Positions 17,565-26,715 of a stretch of 64,000 nt of DNA are shown one piece after another. Each line of letters opens with the position of its first letter. Within the stretch, counting starts at the first letter, position 1. The DNA lies in contig NZ_QFXK01000004.1 of assembly GCF_003261635.1 (NCBI RefSeq), forward strand, positions 62,001 through 126,000, written 5' to 3'. The notes below the pieces were generated by a model that saw nothing but the letters and a program-made list of their open reading frames with translations, was not told where the DNA came from and did not search any database. The position numbers and the translations under genes were made by a program. This stretch comes from Kribbella monticola. Its GTDB lineage: Bacteria; Actinomycetota; Actinomycetes; Propionibacteriales; Kribbellaceae.

Positions 17565-19151
17565 TCAGCGTTGGAGATGCCGGAGGGCGGCGGTGGCCGG
17601 CGTACGGGTCAGTGCTCCCAAAGCAGACGCGTCGCGGAGGGCTGTGCGGGCCGCCAGGTGGCCGCAGGCACCGTGCACGCCAGGACCCGGGTGGATGGCG
17701 GAGCTGCCGAGGTACAGGCCTGAGACGACCGTTCGCGGACTGCCGAGCCCGATCGTCGGCCGGAAGATGAGCTGCTGGTGAAGCTGAGTGGTCCCGCCAC
17801 CGAGTGCGCCCAGGCTCAGCGATGCATTGGCGGCCGTCAGCTCGCTCGGCCGCTGCAGATCGCGCTCCACGACCAGGTCCAGGAACCCGGGCGCATACCG
17901 CTCGATCACCCGATCCATCCGGCCGGCGAGTTTCTCGGCCGCGGCGTCTTCGGCGATGCCGCGCGGGAGATGCGAGTACGCCCACACGGCCTCGCTGCCG
18001 GCCGGAGACCGCGACGGATCCGCCTTGGTCGTCTGGCCGATGAGCAGGAACGGCTCCGTCGGCACCCGACCGGTCTCGAGGTCCGCCGAGGTGTGCACCA
18101 ACTCGTCCGCAGTACCGCCGAGGTGTACGACGCCGGCCGATCGCGCCGCCTCCGCCTGCCACGGGATCGGCCCGCTCAGCCGGTAGTTCAGCTTCACCGT
18201 CGGGTAGTCCCACTCGAAGTTCTCCAGATCCCGCCGCAACCCCGACGGAACACTTGCCTCCGGCAACAATTCGCCGTACAACATCGGCGCGGACACGTCG
18301 GCGATCACGGCCCGGCGTACGGCGATGCGCTCGCCCGATGCGGTCCGTACTCCGGTGACCTTGCCCGCCGAGACGTCGATCCCCTCGACCGGCGAACCGG
18401 AGACCAGCAGCACGCCGGCCCGCTCGCCACGGCGTACCAGGGCGGTCGACAGCGCGCTGGAACCACCAACGGCCACAGGGAATCCGACGTCCTGGGCCAG
18501 CATCGCGAGCAACCAGCCCATCGTGCCGCTGACACTGCCGGTCAACGGCGCGTCCGCGTGAAACGCGTTCCCGGCGAGGAGAGCGCGACCTCGCGGGCCT
18601 GCGAACAGTTCCTGGCCCATCCGGTGCATCGGCATCGCCATGAAGCGCGCGAACCTGGCCAGCTCCCCCGCCGACCCGAGCCGCCGGGTCAGCCGCAAGC
18701 CGGCCGTGACCGGCGGCCACGACGTCAACAGGGCATCCAGGAACGGCTCGCGGATCTTCACGTACTGCGAATAGAGCCGGAGCCAGGCTTCTCCGTCTGC
18801 CGGGTGCTCCACCGCAAGGGAGGCAGCCGTCGCGTTCGGGTCCTCGTGGATCGTGGCCGCCGTCTCGAGATCCAGCAAGTGGGTCAACGGCGCCGGCGCG
18901 TGGCCCCAGCGCAGCCCGAACTTGTCGAGCTCGAGCGCTCGCAGTACCGGTGACGCGACGCCGAGTGGATAGCTGGAGCTGAACCGGTCGCTGATCCAGC
19001 CGTCCTGCTCGACCGAATGCACCGCGCCGCCGAACCGGTCGGCGGCCTCCAGCACCAGCACGTCCCAGCCTTTGTCGGCAAGCGTGATCGCGCTCACCAG
19101 CCCGTTCGGGCCCGAGCCGATCACCACAGCATCAACCACACGCGGCAGCAT
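17565..19151 (-). CDS. NAD(P)/FAD-dependent oxidoreductase, phytoene-desaturase-like
   Basis: 528 residues from ATG 19151 (ATG 19175 also possible; neither has a strong ribosome-binding site). N-terminal FAD-binding fold VVIGSGPNGLVSAITLADKG followed by the EAADRFGGA motif; the C-terminal GLYLGSSAIHPGPGVHGACG is the FAD-contacting signature of the CrtI/amine-oxidase superfamily. No other carotenoid gene is nearby, so a desaturase or retinol-saturase-like role is only a family-level guess. It starts 24-48 bp after the CitE-like gene, in the same direction, and may belong to the CaiB-CitE transcription unit. Confidence 0.85.
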   Translation of the reverse strand: MLPRVVDAVVIGSGPNGLVSAITLADKGWDVLVLEAADRFGGAVHSVEQDGWISDRFSSSYPLGVASPVLRALELDKFGLRWGHAPAPLTHLLDLETAATIHEDPNATAASLAVEHPADGEAWLRLYSQYVKIREPFLDALLTSWPPVTAGLRLTRRLGSAGELARFARFMAMPMHRMGQELFAGPRGRALLAGNAFHADAPLTGSVSGTMGWLLAMLAQDVGFPVAVGGSSALSTALVRRGERAGVLLVSGSPVEGIDVSAGKVTGVRTASGERIAVRRAVIADVSAPMLYGELLPEASVPSGLRRDLENFEWDYPTVKLNYRLSGPIPWQAEAARSAGVVHLGGTADELVHTSADLETGRVPTEPFLLIGQTTKADPSRSPAGSEAVWAYSHLPRGIAEDAAAEKLAGRMDRVIERYAPGFLDLVVERDLQRPSELTAANASLSLGALGGGTTQLHQQLIFRPTIGLGSPRTVVSGLYLGSSAIHPGPGVHGACGHLAARTALRDASALGALTRTPATAALRHLQR

Positions 19152-19198
19152 GGAATCGACCCTAGCTTGTCCCATCACGACCGCACCGCAGGGTGCCC

Positions 19199-20017
19199 TC
19201 AGTTCTCGAGCTGCTCCATCAGGTCGAGGATTTCGCGGGCGCGGCCGAGCATTGCCGGATCGACCATCCGCCCGTCGGGCAGCACGATCACGCCGCCCTC
19301 CGCGACCCCTGCCTTGTCCACCGCGGCCAGTAGCGCGGCCGCGTCGGCCACCTGGGTCGCCGACGGGGTAAAGCTCTCGATGATCGGCGCCAACTGCCGC
19401 GGATGGATCGCGGTCCGCCCGACGAAGCCGAGCGCCCGACCCTCCAGACAGGTCCGGCGCAAACCCTCCTCGTCGTTCACGTGTGGATACACCGACAGCA
19501 TCGGCGCCCCCAGCCCGGCCGCTCGCGACGCGGACACCAGCCGGCCGCGCGCCCACGCAAGCCCTTCCGGCCCGTCGACGCCGAGCGAGCTGGCCAGATC
19601 CGCCTCTCCCAGTGCGATCGCGACCACCCGCGGATCCGCGGTCGCGATCTCGAAAGCGCGTTCCAGCCCGAGCGGCGACTCGATCAGCGCGGTGATCCTT
19701 GCCGTCGGCACCTGATCCAGCACCCGGCGTACGTCGGCAGCGCTCTCCACCTTCGGCAACCGGATCCGCGCCGCCGGTACCGCGGCCAGCGCCGCCAGGT
19801 CGTCCTCGATCCACGGCGTTCCGGCCGCGTTCACCCGCACTTCGAAGGATCCACCCGAACGCGCCGCCACCCAGGCCACAGCCCAGCTCCGCGCATCGGC
19901 CTTGTCGTCAACAGGTACTGCGTCCTCGAGGTCGAACACCACGAGATCGGGGCCTGCGGCAACAGCTTTCGCAAACCGGTCGGGTCTGTTCGCGGGAACG
20001 TAGAGAGCGGTGAGCAT
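19199..20017 (-). CDS. HpcH/HpaI aldolase, CitE-like acyl-CoA lyase
   Basis: 272 residues, the usual length for CitE-type lyases. Landmarks: LYVPANRPDRFAKA at the N-terminus, VFDLEDAVP with the acidic substrate/Mg-binding residues, RVNAAGTPW, LPKVESAADV, ALIESPLGL with Glu, and ALGEADLASSLG. Its ATG directly abuts the TGA of the CoA-transferase gene (TGAATG), so the two are translated together. CitE-like enzymes cleave citramalyl-, malyl- or related 3-hydroxyacyl-CoA. With a CoA-transferase next door, activation of a dicarboxylate followed by C-C cleavage is plausible, but no hydratase is present. Confidence 0.88.
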   Translation of the reverse strand: MLTALYVPANRPDRFAKAVAAGPDLVVFDLEDAVPVDDKADARSWAVAWVAARSGGSFEVRVNAAGTPWIEDDLAALAAVPAARIRLPKVESAADVRRVLDQVPTARITALIESPLGLERAFEIATADPRVVAIALGEADLASSLGVDGPEGLAWARGRLVSASRAAGLGAPMLSVYPHVNDEEGLRRTCLEGRALGFVGRTAIHPRQLAPIIESFTPSATQVADAAALLAAVDKAGVAEGGVIVLPDGRMVDPAMLGRAREILDLMEQLEN

Positions 20018-21205
20018 TCAGATCACGCCGCGTTCTCGAAGGGCCGCGAGTTGGTCCGGGGTGACGCCGATCTCTGCCAGCACGTCGTCGGTGTCGGCGC
20101 CGTGCGGGCGGCCGGCCCAGCGGATCGAGCCGGGAGATTCGGAGAGCCGGAAGAGCACGTTCTGCATCTGCACCGGGCCGCCGAGCTCGGGGTCGTCCAC
20201 CTCGACGATCGTGTTCAGGGCGGCGTACTGCGGATCGCTCATGATCCCGCGGATGTCGTGCACCGGCCCAACAGCCGCCTCGGCCTTCTCGAAGGCGAGC
20301 ATGACCTCGTCCAGAGAGCGCTCCCCGATCCAGGAACCGACAGCCTCGTCCAACTCGTCGGCGTGCTCGGCGCGTTCCCGCCCGGTGCCGAACCAAGGCT
20401 GCGCGACCAGATCGGCCCGCCCGACCAGCGTCACCACCCGCTCGGCGATGCTCTGCGAACTCGTCGAGACCGCGACCCACCGCCCGTCGCCGGTCCGGTA
20501 GACGTTGCGTGGCGCGTTGTTCGACGAGCGGTTCCCCAGCCTGGGCTGGACGTACCCGGTCTGCTGGTACGCCGTGATGCCGCCACCCAGCATCATCAGG
20601 ATCGGCTCGATGATCGCCATGTCGATCACCTGACCGGCACCGGACCGATCCCGCTCGCGGAGCGCCACGAGTACGGCGTACGCGGTGGCGAGGGCGGTGA
20701 TCCCGTCGGCGAGACCGAACGGCGGCAGCGTCGGCGGTCCGTCGGGCTCACCCGTGACGGCCGCGAAGCCGCTCATCGCTTCGGCCAGCGAGCCGAAGCC
20801 CGGCCGCCTCGACCACGGACCGACCTGACCGAACGCGGTGACCCGCGCGATCACCAGCCGCGGGTTGGCTTCGAGCAGTACGTCGGGACCGAGCCCCCAG
20901 CGCTCGAGCGTGCCGGGACGGAAGTTCTCCACCAGCACGTCGTTCGCGCGCACCAGGTCGAGGAAGACCTCGCGGCCCTGGGAGAGATCCAGCGTCGCCA
21001 GCCGCTTGTTCCGGCCCAGCGTCTTGAACCACAGGCCGATCCCGTTCTTGCTGGTGCCGTGCCCGCGCGCCGCGTCCGGCTTGGCCGGATGCTCGATCTT
21101 GGTCACGTCCGCACCGAAATCGCCGAGAAAGGTCGCCGCCAGCGGACCCGCGAACAGCGTCGCCGCCTCCAGCACCTTGACCCCTTGCAAAGGCGCAGGT
21201 CTCAT
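20018..21205 (-). CDS. CaiB/BaiF family (class III) CoA-transferase
   Basis: 395 residues from ATG 21205 (PLQGVKVLEAATLFAGPLA start typical of the family); a longer in-frame reading upstream runs through non-coding sequence. Characteristic segments: GADVTKIEHP, KRLATLDLSQ, DVLVENFRPGTLERWGL, GPWSRRPGFGSLAEAMSG, and LADGITALATAYAVL with the likely catalytic Asp region. Transfers CoA between organic acids through an aspartyl-CoA thioester. Translationally coupled to the CitE-like lyase. It begins 76 bp after the TIM-barrel/FGE-like gene, a gap that could hold its own promoter. Confidence 0.9.
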   Translation of the reverse strand: MRPAPLQGVKVLEAATLFAGPLAATFLGDFGADVTKIEHPAKPDAARGHGTSKNGIGLWFKTLGRNKRLATLDLSQGREVFLDLVRANDVLVENFRPGTLERWGLGPDVLLEANPRLVIARVTAFGQVGPWSRRPGFGSLAEAMSGFAAVTGEPDGPPTLPPFGLADGITALATAYAVLVALRERDRSGAGQVIDMAIIEPILMMLGGGITAYQQTGYVQPRLGNRSSNNAPRNVYRTGDGRWVAVSTSSQSIAERVVTLVGRADLVAQPWFGTGRERAEHADELDEAVGSWIGERSLDEVMLAFEKAEAAVGPVHDIRGIMSDPQYAALNTIVEVDDPELGGPVQMQNVLFRLSESPGSIRWAGRPHGADTDDVLAEIGVTPDQLAALRERGVI

Positions 21206-21281
21206 CGCAACCGGCTCATCCCGTACATCCTCGTCCCCGCCCTCATCGCAACCTCGTCCCCGAATTGTCGTTCCGGCCTGC

Positions 21282-23288
21282 TCAGCCGGCGCAGCGGAAG
21301 CCGATCGTCTCCGAACGGTCCAGGCCGCCACCGGTCAGTACCAACTTGAAGCTCACTTCCGGTTCCTGCGGGCCACCGTCGGCGTACCAGTCGGAGCCCT
21401 CGGCAACGAACCAGGAACCACCCTTGAGGATGCAGAACCGGCTGCGTCCGTCGCTGTGCTCGCTCTCGGTCAGGTTCCAGACCAGCGGCTCCGCGCGGGT
21501 GAACCCGTCCATCCCGGCGGCCACCTGCCACTCGTCCTCGGTCGGCAACCGCCCACCACGCCACTCGGCGTACGCGCGCGCATCCGGCAGCTCCACGTAG
21601 GTCACCGGATGGTCCTCGGTCCCCGGCGCGGGAGCACCGTCCACCCAGTGCGCCAGGAACCGGTTGGCCACCAACGGGCGGTATCCGGTCGCGGCCAGGA
21701 ATTCGGCGTACTGCGCGTTGGTCACTTCCCGGATCGCGACAGAGATCCGAGAGAGCGCGATCTCACGCGTCTCGCTGCGCTGGTCGTGCAGCCGTGGCGG
21801 CAGTGGCTTCCACTCCTCCACGTACGGCGCCTGGTCGTAGATCCCCGTCTCGCGGCGGCGGTACCGGATCGGCAGAGAGCGCTCCCCGGCCGGCACCTCG
21901 ACGACCGGGCCGATCTCCGCCTTGCCGGACACCTCGGGAACAGCGGTCCGCACCGCCGGAGCCATCGGGAACGCCGAGTCCTTGACATGCGGCCGCTCCA
22001 TCGTCCCGAGCCGCCGGGCGGTCGCGCGACAGGTCGCTCCCGCGGTCGCACCGATCCGGACGATTCCGGTCACCCCGCGGCCCGGCACGACAAGGTGCAC
22101 ACCGTCGTCGTCCGCGGTGATCGGCACGCCCGAGGTCACGTCGTACCAGTCGCCGACCTGATCCTCCGACCGCAGGACGATGCCCTCGAAGTCTTCGTCG
22201 TCGCGGTTGATCAAGGTCCAGAAGGTGACGTCGGCCAGTTCGAACCGGGAGCCGAACACGCCGTGCTCCCGGGCCTTGTCCGGGATCTCCGGTGTCAACG
22301 GGATCCAGTCGCCGTTGATCAGGATCGGAGCGAACGCTCTCTGCGCGGCCACCATCCGGCGCAGGGTGGCCCGGTCGCGCGCGTTCCAGCCGACCCAGGC
22401 CGAGAACACCGACTCCCAGACCAGCATGCCGACGCCGTTCACCCAGGCCGACTGCAACTCGTCGCTGTGATCGCGGTTCCACCGGCGGGTGTGGTGCATC
22501 ATGTGCCGGCGCTCGAACAGGTGCGCCCGCAGGACGCCGGGCGCCCGGGTGTCGGCGAACCACTGCGCCCAGGACAGCGCATGGTCACCGATCCTTGCCA
22601 TCGGCAACCGTGACTCGCCCTCGAAGGCGATCGCCGGCTTCGCCTTCTGCAGTGCGCGGGTGAAGGCCGGATCGCCTTCCTTCAAGGTGTCCAGGAAGAC
22701 GCCGTCGGCATCGAGTTCGGCGACCAGCGCAGCGAACTCGTCCGCGTCGGACCGGCTCATCCGGCGCGTCCCGACATCCCACGGGTTGTAGTCGAGGAAG
22801 ACCTTGAGCCCGAGCCGGTGCAGGTCGGCCACCAGGTCCGCCAGCCCCGGCGCGTCCCGGTAGAAGTCGAACTGATTGCGCGAGTCGATCCCGATCACCG
22901 GGTAGGCGTGCCAGAGCACGACCGCGTCGTAACCGCCGAAGTCGTCGATCCCGCACTGGACGAACTTCTCCGGGGTGAACCGGCCCGTGCGGACGTCGTA
23001 CAGCTGCTCGTCCCAGAGCCAGACCAGCGCCACGGAGTACGCCGTCTGGGTCCACTCGCGGCCGGGGACCTCGTAGTGCGACCCGTCGTACGGGGTCCGG
23101 TCGTAGGCTCCGATCAGCCACTCGGCCAGCTTGCCGCGCCAGCGGGGCAGATCCGTGGGGTCCTCGGGCGCGCCGATGATCTTGGCGTCGTCGAGCAAGG
23201 CGAGATCCGCTCGCAGGCCGAGATCGACCTTGGCCGGCGGTCGATCGGCCGGGGCACGAGGGGGTTCACAGGTATACCTCCGCAGCAC
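21282..23288 (-). CDS. TIM-barrel glycoside-hydrolase-like protein fused to an FGE/SUMF1-like domain
   Basis: 668 residues. The N-terminal 400 residues look like a (beta/alpha)8 glycosidase fold (GYDAVVLWHAYPVIGIDSRN, LKVFLDYNPWDVG, DADGVFLDTLKEGD, AIAFEGESRLPMA). Residues from about 515 form a formylglycine-generating-enzyme/EgtB/PvdO-type domain (REVTNAQYAEFLAATGYRP, HPVTYVELPDARAYAEWRGG, RLPTEDEWQVAAG, LKGGSWF, ETIGFRCAG). The Cys pair that binds copper in true FGE is absent, so this domain is probably not a sulfatase activator. GTG 23288 overlaps the ribokinase end by 23 bp; TTG further in is an alternative start. Last gene of the lacI-ABC-ARH operon. Confidence 0.75.
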   Translation of the reverse strand: MLRRYTCEPPRAPADRPPAKVDLGLRADLALLDDAKIIGAPEDPTDLPRWRGKLAEWLIGAYDRTPYDGSHYEVPGREWTQTAYSVALVWLWDEQLYDVRTGRFTPEKFVQCGIDDFGGYDAVVLWHAYPVIGIDSRNQFDFYRDAPGLADLVADLHRLGLKVFLDYNPWDVGTRRMSRSDADEFAALVAELDADGVFLDTLKEGDPAFTRALQKAKPAIAFEGESRLPMARIGDHALSWAQWFADTRAPGVLRAHLFERRHMMHHTRRWNRDHSDELQSAWVNGVGMLVWESVFSAWVGWNARDRATLRRMVAAQRAFAPILINGDWIPLTPEIPDKAREHGVFGSRFELADVTFWTLINRDDEDFEGIVLRSEDQVGDWYDVTSGVPITADDDGVHLVVPGRGVTGIVRIGATAGATCRATARRLGTMERPHVKDSAFPMAPAVRTAVPEVSGKAEIGPVVEVPAGERSLPIRYRRRETGIYDQAPYVEEWKPLPPRLHDQRSETREIALSRISVAIREVTNAQYAEFLAATGYRPLVANRFLAHWVDGAPAPGTEDHPVTYVELPDARAYAEWRGGRLPTEDEWQVAAGMDGFTRAEPLVWNLTESEHSDGRSRFCILKGGSWFVAEGSDWYADGGPQEPEVSFKLVLTGGGLDRSETIGFRCAG

Positions 23289-24162
23289 GCGCGTCGATGG
23301 TTTCCCCGTGTGGCACCGAAGGGATCGCTCCCGCGGTTTTAACGCTCAATGAAGCAGCAACGTTAGCGCGTCGGACCGCATTCGTCAGGTCGCCCACCGT
23401 AACTGAACCGGTATTTGCCGAACTGGTTGACGCAGCAGCCAATGTTGCGGCCAGAACACCGCAAAAGGTGTCCCCCGCGGCCGTCGTGTCGACCACCTCG
23501 ACCGGTACGCCGGGGACCCGGATCTCCGCCGCGCCGCGAGTCAGGATCACCGCACCCTCGGCCCCGAGCGTGATCACCGCGGCGGGCACGCGATCGAGCA
23601 ACGATCCGCCGACCGCCTCGGCCTCGGTCTCGTTCACCACCAGCAGGTCGACCTGGGCGAGCAGCTCGTCAGGCAGCTCGGCCGCCGGCGCCGCGTTGAG
23701 CACGAAGTACGAACTCGCCTCGGCCGCGGCCTGGACGGTCGCGAACGGGATCTCCAGCTGGGCCAGCACGATCTTCGCCGATCGGATCGCGCTGAGGGCT
23801 TCGGCGGAGAGCGCGAGCTCGGCGTTCGCGGACGGCGCGACGACGATCGAGTTCTCGCCATCGGCCGCGACGGTGATGATCGCCGTACCGGTCGGCGTAC
23901 TGGTTGTCGATACCAGCGACAGGTCGACACCCGACTCGGTCAGGGCCGTCCGCAACAACTCGCCGGACTCGTCGGCTCCGAGCGAGGCAACGAAAGCGGT
24001 CGACGCTCCGGCGCGAGCCGCGGCCACGGCCTGGTTCGCGCCCTTGCCGCCGGGACCGCGGGACAGGCCGCTCGCGAGAACGGTCTCGCCCGGTCGGGGA
24101 ATCCGCTGGACCGGCAGCACCAGGTCAACGTTCGCGCTTCCCACGACGACGACGTCAGCCAC
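23266..24162 (-). CDS. rbsK: Ribokinase
   Basis: 298 residues, PfkB/ribokinase family. N-terminal signature VVVGSANVDLVLPVQRIPRP and GPGGKGANQAVAAARAGA (substrate-binding GGKGAN), and C-terminal signature DTTAAGDTFCGVLAATLA with the catalytic Asp and anion hole. Phosphorylates ribose, or a close analogue, with ATP. GTG 24162 overlaps the end of the upstream ADP-ribosylglycohydrolase by 8 bp, so it is co-translated with it. Its place directly after two ribosyl-glycosidase-like genes suggests that it traps the released ribose. Confidence 0.9.
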   Translation of the reverse strand: MADVVVVGSANVDLVLPVQRIPRPGETVLASGLSRGPGGKGANQAVAAARAGASTAFVASLGADESGELLRTALTESGVDLSLVSTTSTPTGTAIITVAADGENSIVVAPSANAELALSAEALSAIRSAKIVLAQLEIPFATVQAAAEASSYFVLNAAPAAELPDELLAQVDLLVVNETEAEAVGGSLLDRVPAAVITLGAEGAVILTRGAAEIRVPGVPVEVVDTTAAGDTFCGVLAATLAAASTSSANTGSVTVGDLTNAVRRANVAASLSVKTAGAIPSVPHGETIDARAAEVYL

Positions 24163-25564
24163 GCTCGCCCACCATCGATGCCGCCTCCACAGTCCGTGCT
24201 GCCAGCTCGCTGATCGCGACCTGGTTCATCCCCGGCAGGCTCGTGGCCAGCCGGTCGTCCAACGGTCCGGCCCACTCTGCCGGAACCCCGAGCACCGCGC
24301 CAAGCACCGCACCCGTGGTCGCACCGGCCGAGTCCGTGTCCCACCCTCCCATCACCGCCCGGCCGATCCCGGTGGCGAAATCCGGGGCCGTCAGCGCGTA
24401 CGCCGTGAGGGCACTGTTGTTGACCGCGTGCACCCAGTGCAGATGCCCGTACTCCGCGTGCAGGCGGTCCAATGCGTCGTCCAGTGGATCATCGGCGAGG
24501 GCCAAGCCGAAGCGCACCGCCCGCGCGATCTCACCATCCGGATCGATCGCCTCCAGCCCGGCCAGCGCGACCTCGCGTGGATCGTCGAGCACCAGCGCGG
24601 CAGCCGACATCGCAGCCACCCAGATGGCTCCGTCGACCCCTGCGCCGGTGTGACTCAACCGAGCGTCGGTCAGCGCCAATCGCGCCGCGGCGGTCCGGTC
24701 GCCTGGGTGCACCCACCCGTACACATCGGTCCGGATCTGCGCACCGATCCACTCCCGGAACGGGTTCCTGACCACAGCAGCTCGCTCGGGCTCCACACCC
24801 TCGAGAAGATTGCGGTAGGCCACCCGCTCGGCCGTGAAAACTCGCCCGGCCGGCAAGTCGTTCAGCCAAGCCGTCGCGACATCTTCCGTGGTCAGCCCGT
24901 CCCCGTGCCGCTCGACCAGCTGCAGAGCAAGGATCGCGAAGTTGAGATCGTCGTCCTCCGGCATCCCGTCGATCACCTCACGCAAACTGGTCGGCTTCGA
25001 CCGCCGATTCCACGGCCACCTCTCCTGTACCTCGTCCGGTACCCCGACCGCAGTCACGTACCGCGCCAACGGCCACTGCCCCGAACTCTGAAGAATCTCC
25101 CTGATCCCCTCCCGAGGAATCTTCTCCACCGGCTTCCCCAGCAAATTCCCCGCAGCCCGCCCCACCCACGCGTTCAACACCCGCCCCTCCAACCCAGGCG
25201 AGCGAAGCGAACCCGACCCCGGCGACGCGGTCGCCTCCGACGAGTCGGCACCGCGACCCAGCGCTTTCCCCCCTGCCCAGCCGGCCCGCGTAGCGGAGGC
25301 GGCGTCGCCGAGCAGTGGTAGCTGTGGGATCCGAGGTGGGGTCCACTCGGGAGTGCGGGCGTCGAGCTCGTCGAGAAGGTCGCGGGCGAGCGCACGTAGT
25401 ACCGGGGTCGCGGGTTTGTCCGACGCACCCGAGACCGGAGCCTCCGTCGTACCGCCTGCGGCTTGCCAGCGGGATTCGAGGTCGGTGACGTCGGCGCCTT
25501 CCGCGCGGGACTGGACCAGCTGGTGAGGCAGCAGGTCCTCCGGCTGCACCCAGGTCAGTCTCAT
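24155..25564 (-). CDS. ADP-ribosylglycohydrolase family protein (second copy, with N-terminal extension)
   Basis: 469 residues. About 125 residues precede the catalytic fold, including a Gly/Ser-rich low-complexity stretch at roughly 85-125. The DraG/ARH fold then shows GRAAGNLLGKPVEKIPREGI, EDDDLNFAILALQLVE (residues 203-208 replacing the usual DDT), and a C-terminal metal-binding GGWDTDSAGATTGAVLGAVLG. The altered first motif points to a substrate different from that of the neighbouring paralog. Overlaps the first ARH gene by ATGA and ribokinase by 8 bp. Predicted cytoplasmic hydrolase of an N- or O-ribosyl bond; the physiological substrate is unknown. Confidence 0.88.
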   Translation of the reverse strand: MRLTWVQPEDLLPHQLVQSRAEGADVTDLESRWQAAGGTTEAPVSGASDKPATPVLRALARDLLDELDARTPEWTPPRIPQLPLLGDAASATRAGWAGGKALGRGADSSEATASPGSGSLRSPGLEGRVLNAWVGRAAGNLLGKPVEKIPREGIREILQSSGQWPLARYVTAVGVPDEVQERWPWNRRSKPTSLREVIDGMPEDDDLNFAILALQLVERHGDGLTTEDVATAWLNDLPAGRVFTAERVAYRNLLEGVEPERAAVVRNPFREWIGAQIRTDVYGWVHPGDRTAAARLALTDARLSHTGAGVDGAIWVAAMSAAALVLDDPREVALAGLEAIDPDGEIARAVRFGLALADDPLDDALDRLHAEYGHLHWVHAVNNSALTAYALTAPDFATGIGRAVMGGWDTDSAGATTGAVLGAVLGVPAEWAGPLDDRLATSLPGMNQVAISELAARTVEAASMVGERG

Positions 25565-26715
25565 CGCCTCAGTCTCTCCAACGATTCACTCCGACGCGAC
25601 CAGCGGCGCGCGTCGGACTCGTGCAGTTCGGCCGCGACCGACGCCATCACCCGCCCCGGCAGTTCCAGATCCGTCCGGCTCGCCTCCGCGACCTCCGAAG
25701 CCCACTCCCCCGGTACGCAGGACGCTCCGCCCAGCGCACCCGTGATCGCCCCCGCCATCGACGCGATCGAGTCGGCATCGCGCCCGTAGTTGGTCCCGCC
25801 GAGCACCGCCTGCCGTACGTCGCCACCCGACACGAGCACGAACCCGAGCGCGACCGGCAACTCCTCGATCGCCTTCGTCCGGCTCGGCCGCCGGGCGTCG
25901 AGCGACTGGTCGCGATAGTCCGGCCCGACCGTGTCGAACGGCTCGACCGCGCGGCGCAGTACAGGAATCGCCTGCTCCCAGTCGTCGAGCCCGTCCGCGG
26001 CTGACACGACCGCCTCAACTGCCGCCCGCGTCCCGTCCTTGGCCAGGGCGAGCGCCTCCGCAACCGCCGACGAAGCCGTTGCCTCAGGCATCATTGCGGC
26101 CGCAACCGCCGCCGCGAACACCCCGGCAGCCTCACGTCCGTAGCTCGACTGATGCGCGCCGGCCAGATCGATCGCCTCGGCATAGGCCCCGGCGGGATCA
26201 CCGGCGTTGGCGATCCCGACCGGCGCTACGTACATCGCCGCACCACAGTTCACGATGTTGCCGACCCCGGCCTCGCGCGGATCGTTGTGCCCGTAGTGCA
26301 ACCGGGCCACCAGCCACTTCTCGGCCAGAAACACCCGCTGCAACAAGAGCGCGTCGGTCTCCAACTCCGGAACCCACCGCTTCCCGATCAGCAGCTTCGG
26401 CACCAGCGACTCGGCGATGGCGTACGCATCGAGGTGCTGACGGCGTTCGTCGTACACCTCGACCAGCGCGTGCGTCATCAAGGTGTCGTCGGTGATGTGC
26501 CCGTCGCCCTTGTGGTACGGCGCGATCGGCCGCGCGTTGCGCCAGTCGTCGTACCACGGGCCGACGATGCCGCGCACCCAACCGCCGTGCCGTTCCCGGA
26601 TCGCCTCGGGGGTCCAGCCCTCGACGGCACCACCGATCGCGTCACCGACCGCCGAACCGACGAGGGCACCTACCGCCTTGTCTTCGAGCAGGGTTGTGCT
26701 GGCTTTCTCAGGCAT
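25561..26715 (-). CDS. ADP-ribosylglycohydrolase family protein (first copy)
   Basis: 384 residues from ATG 26715, which shares one base with the TGA of the binding-protein gene. Full DraG/ARH motif set: AVGALVGSAVGDAIGG at the N-terminus, HITDDTLMTHAL (Asp76-Asp77-Thr78, binuclear metal site), central helices, and C-terminal NYGRDADSIASMAGAITGAL providing the second pair of acidic ligands. Members cleave ADP-ribose or other ribosyl groups from proteins, nucleotides or small molecules. Being inside a sugar-uptake operon with ribokinase suggests a catabolic rather than signalling role. Confidence 0.9.
   Translation of the reverse strand: MPEKASTTLLEDKAVGALVGSAVGDAIGGAVEGWTPEAIRERHGGWVRGIVGPWYDDWRNARPIAPYHKGDGHITDDTLMTHALVEVYDERRQHLDAYAIAESLVPKLLIGKRWVPELETDALLLQRVFLAEKWLVARLHYGHNDPREAGVGNIVNCGAAMYVAPVGIANAGDPAGAYAEAIDLAGAHQSSYGREAAGVFAAAVAAAMMPEATASSAVAEALALAKDGTRAAVEAVVSAADGLDDWEQAIPVLRRAVEPFDTVGPDYRDQSLDARRPSRTKAIEELPVALGFVLVSGGDVRQAVLGGTNYGRDADSIASMAGAITGALGGASCVPGEWASEVAEASRTDLELPGRVMASVAAELHESDARRWSRRSESLERLRR

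Noticed and set aside
17778..21349. Long + strand frames opposite the oxidoreductase, CitE and CaiB genes
   Set aside because: Mirror frames of well-supported minus-strand enzymes.
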